Below, in pieces: positions 55,277 through 64,000 of a DNA stretch of 64,000 nt. Under the pieces are notes generated by a model, which did no database searches, was not told the DNA's origin, and was given only the letters and a program-made list of their open reading frames with translations. The position numbers and the translations under genes are program-made. The first letter of the stretch is position 1. Each line of letters starts with the position of its first letter. This DNA is from Papaver somniferum. Its lineage: Eukaryota; Streptophyta; Magnoliopsida; Ranunculales; Papaveraceae. The DNA lies in contig NC_039366.1 in the NCBI RefSeq assembly GCF_003573695.1, positions 161,328,770 through 161,392,769 of the forward strand, in the 5' to 3' direction.

Positions 55277-56450
55277 AAAAAAAATATAAAAATATAATGC
55301 AAAAAAGGAACAACACAAGACACCAAGAATTTCGTTAACAAGGAAAACTGTAAAAAAATCTGGGGACCTCATCCAGCTTTGAAAATCACACTATATTCAA
55401 TCACTACAAAAACTCGCATACTATCAAACTTATGATTGGAATGTAGTTGAGACCGAATTAATCCTCCAAGTAATTCAATAAAGTCGTGTTCCTTATGTCA
55501 CTTGAATCTCGTAAGGTTCTACGCAATTGATTCCCTTAAATGACGTCCTTTGCATCCTAAGAGTTGCTTCAACCTCAATGAAGACTTTTTCTACCGATAT
55601 AACTCTAACAAACAAACCTATTTGGTTTCCCTTTTGATATGTTCCAATATAGGTTTGGAAATATGTTTGCGGTAGACAAAGTCTAGCAAACCTCAAAAAT
55701 CCAGAACACTTATACCCGGTTAGCTGAGAAGCATGGATTACTAACCACCTCTCAAGAAGAACCTAAACAAATCAAAGAAGAGTTTAGATATCTATCTTAA
55801 GGAATCACAAGTATGATATGTAGAGAAATTTGTGATTTTTGTCCATCCTGTTCCTGATCCAAGATCACAAAAACCTAAAAGATCAATAAGAACAAGATCC
55901 AGGTACACGAACTATCAGGTAAAAGAGAGTTTGACCGGGCTTCACGAATACCAAAGTAAAGTCTTCAAAATCATAAACTAATTATGTTTTTGAGAGGAAA
56001 CCTAGGTTTTAAAGGACGAATTTATATCAGCAACTAGGAAACAAGAGTGTCATGGATTGAGAAATCCTATTGCAAAAGTATCTCTATTTATAGATTTTCA
56101 AGGCTCCAAATATATTTGAATTCAAGCTAGGGTTATTTAGAATTTAAGCAAACAGTTTCTCAGTTTAGATGAGATTCTTATTATGAATTCATGTAAACAT
56201 GTGAAATATTTGCCTTCAAATTATACATAAAAATATGCATTACGAATCCAATGTTCTGGAACCGTGCACAATGATGGTTCATAATGGCTAAGTAGCCTTT
56301 GAGTTTATAAGCACATAGTGATGTTCAATAACAACTTATGAGGATACTCGTTTAGTAAAGCATTTTTTACAATGACAAGTCAATCTACTCTATGGTTTAC
56401 ATAGGTGCACAATATTTTACCTACCTCAAAGTCCAATTGTACCAAAACTT
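55277..56450 (-). repeat. Copia LTR fragment, minus strand
   Basis: Matches the R-U5 side of the solo LTR: AACACAAGACACCAAGAATT, TTCGTTAACAAGGAAAACTG, then GGGGACCTCATCCAGCTTTG, and a GTTGAGACC-type block. The TGTTAGAGCA end and terminal CA are both missing. Confidence 0.65.
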
Positions 56451-57463
56451 TGAAGTAACACTACGGTGGTATGTTCTCCCCTTAGTCATTACTTGTCTCT
56501 TTTGCATAATATGTAGAACCTACCGCTTGTAATTCACCCTCCCTCCTTATATTATGCTACCAAAAGCCATATGTTATAGTATAATACTGCTAAATAATTC
56601 TCCCCCCTTTTTGTCAATAAAATTGACAAAGGTGTAAAAACATGGATTCTAATGAACTACACAAAAGAGTTATCAAAACTAAAGATACAAACCAACTTTT
56701 AAAGACGATTCTACTAAGTAAATTTAGCGTCATCATCAAGGAGATATAAAGGTATGGACATCTACTATAATTTCATATCTGCACTCCCGACAAAAATATA
56801 ACTAATAAGCACAAGTTCAAATTGAACTCTCCCTCATTTAATGTAATTCTCAAGAGAACAACATGAGCGACTTTTCTCTAACTACAAGATAAGGTTTTCT
56901 TGGATATTAACATATTTACAAGTAAATTACCAAACATTTTTCTCTTTTCTCGCCAGTTACAATAATGAAGTTAATAAAAATTATCGTAATGTTAGAAGCA
57001 CTAAGAAAAATTACTTTCATACGAAAACTAACACCGAAAAAAATTATTCTCTAGGACAACTACGAACAAAGAACATAATTTTTATGGAATGACTCACATA
57101 AGAATTATATCTTCCCTAGCCATGTACGGACGTAGAGATGAAAGTTCTCGATCTTATTCCTCGGAGGTTATGCATCCAGAGAGGAAATACAATAACCCAT
57201 ACCATCTTATGGAATCCCTGCAATATATTAACAAAGTGTACTCATGGGAAGATCAATATTGCAATTCTCAAAATAATTTACTCCTCTTTAGCTGGTTAGA
57301 AACAAAAAGAGTTAAGAGCTTAACATATGAGAACATATGAGATATCCGTTCTAATCACCAGAAAAGATAACAAATAACAAATCTAACAAAATAAGCAATA
57401 CACAAAGTAATTGGTAAAGATTAGGTATTGCAATCATCTTCAGAGTAAATTTAACTAGATAAA
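56451..57463 (-). mobile_element. Copia 3' noncoding remnant, minus strand
   Basis: Minus reading shows GTCAATTTTATTGACAAAAAG and a GGGGGGAGAA purine block at about 56604-56625, and GAGAGTTCAATTTGAACTTG near 56806, as in 1976-2005. It ends at the TSD ATAAA (57459-57463) of the next element. Confidence 0.5.
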
Positions 57464-57688
57464 TGTGAATACCAATATTCTGCGGAGCACGTGTCACGAT
57501 CTTAGTGGACGCATACAAGATTAATTGTGTAGCCCTCGCTATACACAGAAGCCTGAGTAACAAAGGATGCCTTCGCAGATCTACTTTATCCCGTCCCAAG
57601 AAAGGATGCCTCGACGGTTGATATGAGAAGAGTAAAAGCCTAGTTTACAAGGAGGTAGATGGCGAAGGGACAAAGGTAGATGAGATAT
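57464..57688 (+). repeat. Tat-type 5' LTR, first 225 bp only
   Basis: Aligns with 62850-63080 through GTAGATGAGATATCT. Beyond that point the sequence is pol, so the rest of the LTR and almost all of gag-pol are deleted. Confidence 0.88.
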
Positions 57689-57823
57689 CTAGCTCCAACA
57701 TGGGACGGGCCCTATATCATACACGACGTTGCCGGGAAAGGATCATACTACTTAAGGAACCTCAAAGGTGAAGTATTACAACACCCCTGGAACGCAATGT
57801 ACCTAAAGAAGTACTACCCGTAA
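57689..57823 (+). pseudogene. C-terminal end of gypsy integrase (44 codons)
   Basis: Open to a TAA with LAPTWDGPYIIHDVAGKGSY, LRNLKGEVLQHPWNAMYLKK, YYP. The W.GPY.I..V...G.Y.L..L.G......PWNA..LK.YY pattern is the C-terminal tail of Tat-type gypsy integrases. The catalytic core is gone. Confidence 0.85.
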
Positions 57824-58422
57824 GTGAATGGTTATTACTCAGGAGAAGAAGGGAAGGGGCAACGACCCACCATGTTCTATCCCTGATCAAAGGTATTATA
57901 AACCTTACTAATCAATGAAAGAAACTTTTTGCTAAGAAAAAAAGTTTATTTTGATTAAATACAAACTGGGTTTAAGAAAAAGTAAGACATCCCCTATAGA
58001 GATACCTTGTCGAAGTAAAGCAGCCTTCGCGCTGAACGCGTAGGGTTACAGGAAAATTATTTCCCATATAGAAGCCCTCGCCACCACAGTACCTTCTGGC
58101 CAAAGGATACTTGGGTAGGATGATGAATGTTCCACCAAAGGTCAAAAATACCTTAGCACCTTGTGATAACTCGAATGTGCAAATAACTAGACACAATACA
58201 TCTACATATATTCATGCAATACTAAGGGTACCATAATAATGTTACCAAAATACGACTAACACGTCTTAAAAGTTGCAGATGACAAAGGTTCAGAGCATAA
58301 CGAAGCATTGTTTCAAGGAAAGGAGACAGCAAAGACCCCTCAACTGGGGGTATAACACAACAAAGAGTTCAGTTAAAGAAAAACGGGACACATCAAGGGT
58401 AAGGAAGACGAGGAAAGACAAC
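57824..58422. other. Spacer between pol and antisense ORF
   Basis: No gene. Likely 3' UTR of both convergent units (pol on plus, antisense ORF on minus). Confidence 0.5.
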
Positions 58423-61400
58423 TCATTCGACTTGGATCTCGGCCTCTGCAAAGGCATTGTTAATGTAATCAATGGTCGAACTCTCGAATTGCACCTTAAT
58501 CTGAGAAGCCTGAGCTTCTAGATCCGAAGCCGACTTCTGGCGAAGCTCCATCATCTGAGCGCAGAACTAATCGTTAGCTTGCTGAAGCGCCTCAGCCTTA
58601 AACTTAGCAGCAGCATCAAATTGGAGAGAAATCTTCAACGAGGATATATGGCCTTCAAGACGGGTAATCTTAGCATTTTCACCCAATAGCTGTTCCTGAA
58701 GACCTGCAGAAACGAAGGGTATAAGCAGTAAAGAAACAAAGCAAGTAAAGGCCCTAAGCTACCTCCTGCATGGCTAAGGGATTCTTCTAAACTATGTTGA
58801 GCCTCAGCAAGATCCACCTCAGCGGCGTCGATATCTTCCACAAGCGTATCTCGTTCCGTCCGAAGATCATCAACATCAATCCGGAGCGAAGTATTCTCAG
58901 AGGATAAATCTTGGTAAACATTTTCTAACTCTTCTAACCTTTTTACTAAAGACGCATGAGACATGGAAGAAGACACGGATCCAACTTCGATAAGTTTTTT
59001 CTTAAGAGAACAGACCTCAGAAGACAGGACGTTTCGTTCTGCAGTAACCTTAGCTAAGGAAGCACAGGCATCTTCAAAATCTGCATGAGAAGACGTTTCC
59101 CGGCTAAGGAAATATCCTCATTTTGCTTTACAATGAGACTCTCCTTCCAATTAAGGGCCTCGTCACACTCCTTACGAAGCAAAGCCATCTGCTTCATTAA
59201 GTACGCATTATGAGCAGACTCAAGGGAAAGTTGGGCCTCATTATGGACGGTTACGTTCATCAGCCTATCAGATTTCTTCTGATAATACCATACATCGGAG
59301 GTTAACTTGGCTACTTGATCCCTGAGGCATCTAAGTTCACTAGAACTACCAGCTGGCAGGCGAAGGATATCTTAGAACTAGGTAGCCAAGCAAGAACGAA
59401 GAAAAAGCTGAGGTAAATAAGAAACGAACCTATGACTTTAGAAGATTCAGCATCTAAGGAAGAGTCGGCAGATTTACGCCCGTCTTCAGCAACTTTGGCA
59501 GCATTATTGGCCATCTCAAGAGCCAACAAACAAGCCTTCAAGGATCTCTGAGTCTTTCTCGGATCAACCTCCAACGAAGATATCTTAGCGACAGTAGCAG
59601 CATTACTTGACGAAGGTTGTTGTGCGACAACGAGGGCATGTTCTTGACGAGCACGTTCCAACAGAGCACTCAAATGAGTACACTTAGATCTATAAACCTT
59701 GAATAAGGTATAGCCAACATCGATCTGCTTACAAAGCTTCCAACAAAGAAGTATAAGAGAAGATGAAAGACTAAGGCAAGAAGCAAAATAGTAAGGCAGG
59801 AATTACTTACTGAGAATGCTGAAAGATGAGGGAGGAAATCGGCGTAGGTGTCCATAAAAGCCTCCATCTCTTGGATGCTACCCCTGCGGATCTCACCAAA
59901 GCTCTTAATAGAGCGAAGGAAATCCGGGGTCAAAGAACAAATCTTTAGCCTCAAAAGAACTACCAAGATGATGGTGATCAACCCCAACAGAAAAAGGACC
60001 CTTAGAGTCCCGCAGGATGGCTTCGAGGATAACATCATCAGAACTACCAAGGCTCAAGTTCTCAGGCAGCCTACCCTGGATAGGCTCAACAACAACTCCC
60101 TCATTCGCTTGAGAACGAACAAGGGACACGACGACTGAGCCCTCACCACGACGAAGAGACGGCATGGTGGATGAGCTAGGAACTGAAGGAAAGGCCGGAG
60201 CACCACCTAGATCCATGTCACCAGCAGAAGGAAGATTACCCAGTCTGGTCCAATATGATGACGAAGGCAGAGGTCCAACAGCTCTACTAACAAGGGCGGT
60301 AGACACAGACTGTGCACTCCCTAATGAGGTTGGAGTAGCATTGAAGGAGAAGCTAGGAAGCGAAATCACAACCTTCCTCTTCGGCTGAGAATCTGAACTG
60401 CTAACCCTCACCGCTAGGGTAACCACCTTAGAAAACGAACCACTTGACTGAAGTGAGGTAGCAGGAGATGAAGGAAGACTCTTGGAAGCCACAACAGCAG
60501 CTCCGGCAGCAGCCGACACAGCAGGCAATGCCCCGCCAGGGGCAGAAAACGAAGGCATCTTCAAAGACAAAGTAGGAGCTGGAGCTTGAGCACTAACAGG
60601 CTCGACCAACGGAGCACCAGTACCAGCAAGAAGATTCTCACCCTCGACTGAGACATCTCGGGTAGGACTGGGGATATCTTTGGAAAAATCCTCATCAATG
60701 TCATCCAAATGCGGGCTGAAGCCTGTATCCTCGATATCCTCCATGTCTTCATTATCCGGAACCTCTCCAACATCCTTGGGATCCTCATCCAAAGCCTCAA
60801 GATCAATAACAGTCTTCAGCTTGCTCTTTCTCTTGGAAGACTTTAAAAGAACGCACGTGTTAGCTAAGGATCAGGGGCAAGATACTAAGGAACCTACAAA
60901 CACAAAGGTATGATAATGATCCTTACGTACGCAGGTGTTGGTGTAGTTGTTTCAACCGAATCTTTCCTCTTCCTAGTCCTAGTAGCCACAGAATTACCAG
61001 CAGATCCTGGAGCAGTCCCAACAGACGAATCAGGAGTAGGCTGCAAAAGAAAGCCATCAGAATATTAAACAAAGATATTAAAGCAAAGACATTCGAAGCA
61101 AAGAACCTTCAACGAAAAACGAAGGTTACCTCGTGAGAAGCAGCAGGGTTGAAAACCCAAGGCTGATATCCATCGTACTTCTCAGGCAAAGAAAAAGCTG
61201 TGCGGGGAACGAGGGGATCAGCGATAGTAAAACCATAGGCCCAAGGACCTACCACACGAAGAGGAGTAGGAGACCAGCGATCATCATGGTCAAGGCGGAT
61301 GCGATTATACTTCGGCAAAGGTAATGTAGTAGAATAAGGAATAACAGTCAAACCAGTCTTATCGATCTCCTCCAACATACAAAGGCTATTACCCTCCCTG

Positions 61401-62137
61401 ATTTGCTTAGCAGTAACATGGATACGACGAGGGCCAACACTCCAAGGAATAAGATTAGTCTTCTGAATGGCATCAGTATATATAAAATTGAAGTTGGCGG
61501 GGGTATAATCCTCTCGCTTAGACCTCCCCTCAGCAAAGGGATCATAAGACTCCATAGTTGTTTTACCGTTGTTATGGTACCAGCTCTCACGAAGGGCACG
61601 CCAGAAGTTACCAATATACTGCATAACTCCTCGGACCTGAGTCTTGTTCACCAGGTCGTCCCTCGTATACAAAACGTCATAGTAGAAAGGATCTTTTCTG
61701 CTAAAAAAAGAAAGGAGCATACCTGCGGCCAACTGGAAAACACTGATCAGGAGGTTATTCTCATCATAGGGAAGATCCCGGATAAGAGACTCGGTGAGAG
61801 CATCAGGACCATTGATGAAGGAAATCTCGAATTTATGGAGACGAAAAGACTTGGTGATCTCATCAATGGATAGATGAGCGAAGCTATCCTTGTCACGTAA
61901 TTGAAGCCTATGAAACTCATAGTGAGGAGGAAGAGGTGGAAGGTCCTCAACAACAACTTCTTCAACCTAAAGTTCCGCAACATCCTCAGCAACCATAGCC
62001 ACCTCAGTCCCAGTAGATATCTCAGGGTCCTCAGGGGGCGGGGATGGCGTAGCATCAGGATGATCCATCGGCGTAGGTGGATCAGTTGACGAAGATATCC
62101 TCGGACCCTTACGCGTAGGCTTCTTCGGGAGTCTCAT
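58423..62137 (-). pseudogene. Antisense extra ORF of the Tat-type element, multi-exon
   Basis: Minus strand from ATG 62137 (MRLPKKPTRKGPRISSS) to a TGA at 58425. Segments: an N-terminal domain (YEFHRLQLRDKDSFAHLSID, LISVFQLAAGMLLSF, FWRALRESWYHNN, then LIPWSVGPRRIHVTAKQIRE), a basic linker (RTRKRKDSVE), an acidic/Ser-rich region (60840-59950), and a coiled-coil C-terminus (SLVKRLEELENVYQDLSSEN, LRIDVDDLRTERDTLVEDID). Introns show GT-AG, for example CACGAG|GTAACC at about 61135 and TTTTGCAG near 61039. Stops at 61969-61967 and near 58570 and a frame break near 59935 disable it. It resembles gypsy-associated antisense proteins (transposase_28-like is my best guess), not PMD. Function unknown. 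Confidence 0.6.
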
Positions 62138-62831
62138 AATTCCTTACACCAATAGGAAGAACATCCCAATCAACAATGGCGGACGAAAATCACAGTCCAT
62201 TCCAAAAACAAATGAAGGGCAAAAACCAATATACTTTGGGCGTGGGTTTTATTAAACCAACCAAAGAAGAGGGTTTAAACTCATCATGGGGCAAAAACAA
62301 AGATCATTCATCACATAATCAAAGATGCAGACGAAGAACAATCATAGCAGAATCACCATCAAAATGCGAAATGGGATGAAACCCAAGTTCTCATACAACA
62401 TGAACAGGTGAAAAGGAACTATAATTCTTACATGCAAGCACCACAGCAACATCAAGCAATCAAAAGAGAAGATACAGAATAGATCATGAAGAAATATGAA
62501 AACAACAACAACGGGTAAGATCCACTTACTTGTATAATCAAGCGCTAAACCAAAACTTTGAAGAATCGCAAGAGAGTTGGGGCAGTTAGCGGGAGGAGAA
62601 AAATCTTTGTGAAAGAGATGGAGAGCGACAGTTTGAGGAAGGGAAAAAGGAGTTAATGAAAATTCCATCTCTTTATTCCCTTCTTATAGGCGGCTGGAGA
62701 ATCCAAAAATTTGGATGTCCCGAAATTCAAGGGGAAGTTATTGCATGAAAGGACATGTAGGGACCACCCAATCGGAACGTGCAAAATGGCGGCGCAACAG
62801 AAGTTTTCTGCCAATCCTACCAGTAGAATAT
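62138..62831. other. Upstream region of the antisense ORF
   Basis: No gene. Contains the minus-strand TATA-like box (62698-62692), so it probably holds the antisense promoter and 5' UTR. Confidence 0.45.
62692..62698 (-). promoter_or_regulatory. Possible antisense TATA box
   Basis: Minus strand CCTATAAGAAGG about 555 nt before ATG 62137. Position parallels the box at 36062-36068 in the other Tat element. Confidence 0.4.
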
Positions 62832-62849
62832 GAAAGAAAAGGGGCAAAC
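62832..62849 (+). other. Tat-type polypurine tract
   Basis: GAAAGAAAAGGGGCAAAC abuts the 3' LTR start TGTGAATACC and fixes plus orientation. Confidence 0.75.
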
Positions 62850-63754
62850 TGTGAATACCAATATTCTGCGGAGCACGTGTCACGATCTTAGTATCCACCT
62901 ACAAGATTAATTATGTTTCCCTCGCTATACAGAGAAGCCTGAGTTACAAAGGATGCCTTCACAGATCTACTTTATCCCGTCTCAAGAAAGGATGCCTCGA
63001 TGGTTGAGATGAGAAGAGTAAAAGCCTAGTCTACAAGGAGGCAGCCGGCGAAGGGACAAAGGTAGATGAGATATCTAATCGGCATTAAATGCACAAATCT
63101 CTTATCTACACGCATAATCAGATCACGTGGAGAGAGACTATGTGGCAGAACCCGATTGGCAGAAGCTGGCGGTGAACGAAGGTACAACCTATACTAAGGT
63201 TGGGGAGTTCCTGAAGGAACGTGGGTCAGCTGAGATGGCAAGGTTCGACTGGATAAGGCAAGCGGCGAACGAAGGTACCATTTGTACGAAAGGTATATCA
63301 GCAGACGATTGACCCAAAGGCATCAAAGATATACCTGGAGCAGAAGGGGCTATAAATACCAAGCCTCGCCAACAAACAAAGGGAATTCAATATCTAGGAG
63401 AGAAGATCTAGTCTTAAGCTTATACCTCTTTAATGTTTAGAACTTAAGTATTCTTCAACTTGAGTTCTCTCTATTACTTTGGGAAGCATTTAAGATCTTT
63501 GTAAGCACCATACTTAATACAAAACAATCACTCATTTCCCCGTGGACGTAGACGAAAGTCGAACCACGTAATCTTTTGTGTCTCATGATAACTTAGAAGC
63601 TCTTACATTATATTTGTGTTCTTTGTTATTATTGTGATCTTGAATACCTTTTATTACTTAGCATTATCAGTTCAACAGAGGTATCAATACTACGTAGTAT
63701 ATGATTCTCTGAGTTGTATACATTACGTAGACTACGGGAAAACAAATAGTCACA
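62850..63754 (+). repeat. Tat-type 3' LTR (905 bp)
   Basis: TGTGAATACC...AATAGTCACA, with TATAAATA at 63351-63358 and a downstream CCCCGTGGACGTAGACGAAA block of a kind common near gypsy LTR transcription starts. TSD ATAAA follows. Confidence 0.88.
63351..63358 (+). promoter_or_regulatory. 3' LTR TATA box
   Basis: GGGGCTATAAATACC, about 400 bp before the LTR end. Confidence 0.65.
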
Positions 63755-63769
63755 ATAAACTTCAATACT

Positions 63770-64000
63770 TGAAAAATGATAAGGATAACAGCTCAACGAA
63801 CTTCAATATTTTCGCCATCACTTCCAAAATCATACCATTATCAACAGTTAAAACCTCTCAACTGAATCATCATCGTCTCATTGGTAGCAGCCATCAAACC
63901 TCCAACTCAGACTTCATCATTCATTGTCGTTAACCACTTGAGGAAATAACAATCCATATCTCAATCGCCAATAACAGCAACATCAAGTCTTTTTTCTATG
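63770..64000 (+). repeat. Dispersed direct repeat, copy 2 (runs off the window)
   Basis: Second copy of 53477-53690. The Tat-type element ends only about 10 bp before it. Confidence 0.6.

Larger units (their letters stand above)
57464..63754 (+). mobile_element. Deleted Tat-type Ty3/gypsy element with antisense ORF, 6.3 kb
   Basis: TSD ATAAA on both sides (57459-57463 and 63755-63759). The element starts TGTGAATACC and ends AATAGTCACA, a TGTGA/TCACA terminal pair. Only 225 bp of the 5' LTR remain, joined directly to the last 44 codons of integrase. Then follow a spacer, a spliced antisense ORF (62137-58423), a polypurine tract and a full 905-bp 3' LTR. The order integrase, antisense ORF, 3' LTR is a known Tat-lineage arrangement. 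Confidence 0.88.

Noticed and set aside
1..64000. tRNA or rRNA genes
   Set aside because: No cloverleaf with A and B boxes and no rRNA core motif was noticed. The tRNA-like words found are primer binding sites of retroelements.

Overview
The window is repeat-rich nuclear DNA of a flowering plant. The evidence is plant-type Ty1/copia, Tat-type Ty3/gypsy, TRIM, L1-type LINE, Stowaway-like and Mutator-like elements, plant mobile domain (PMD) proteins, GT-AG introns, and one ordinary intron-rich plant gene. The copia LTR sequences recall poppy (Papaveraceae), but that is an impression and was not tested. No bacterial, organellar, rRNA, tRNA or CRISPR feature was seen.

Layout. 1-4143: 3' part of a SIRE-like copia element and its LTR. 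4144-9312: a non-autonomous LTR element on the minus strand (LARD1), flanked by GTAAC/GTAAT. 9313-20060: minus-strand copia debris whose LTR is split by a second non-autonomous element (LARD2, 12798-19059, TSD GTAGT). 20061-23709: a gene-flank type region with a hairpin cluster, a Stowaway-like MITE, a TRIM and a Mutator-type MITE with a 9-bp TSD. 23710-25307 (minus): the only gene that looks intact, an eight-exon HAD-family pyrimidine 5'-nucleotidase of 292 aa. 25959-29268 plus 40653-40990 (minus): a decayed L1-type LINE. Its first ORF is split by a complete 11.4-kb Tat-type element (29269-40652, TSD GCTGG). That element has 2.8- and 4.0-kb LTRs filled with 69-bp and 192-bp tandem repeats, and its only gene-like content is an antisense PMD pseudogene. 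42206-42772: an unrecognised acidic ORF with one stop. 43554-46051: a solo copia LTR with a perfect TSD (ATCAT). 46091-51393: a 5.3-kb terminal-inverted-repeat DNA element carrying a PMD gene and a small trihelix-like gene but no transposase I could recognise. 51402-57463: AT-rich DNA, a dispersed repeat, a non-LTR retroelement C-terminal fragment, and copia LTR debris. 57464-63754: a second Tat-type element (TSD ATAAA), deleted from its 5' LTR to the last 44 codons of integrase, with a different antisense spliced ORF. 63760-64000: second copy of the dispersed repeat.

The genes do not form a pathway. The common theme is nested insertion: TSDs give a clear order of events (LINE before Tat; copia LTR before LARD2; copia debris before LARD1). 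The least ordinary items are the DNA element at 46091-51393 and the two Tat elements. In the Tat elements the antisense ORFs have introns, and TATA-like boxes that lie on the antisense strand near the 3' LTR. Long apparent ORFs on both strands in 29460-30720 and 36865-39600 are products of tandem repeats whose periods are multiples of three and are not annotated as genes.
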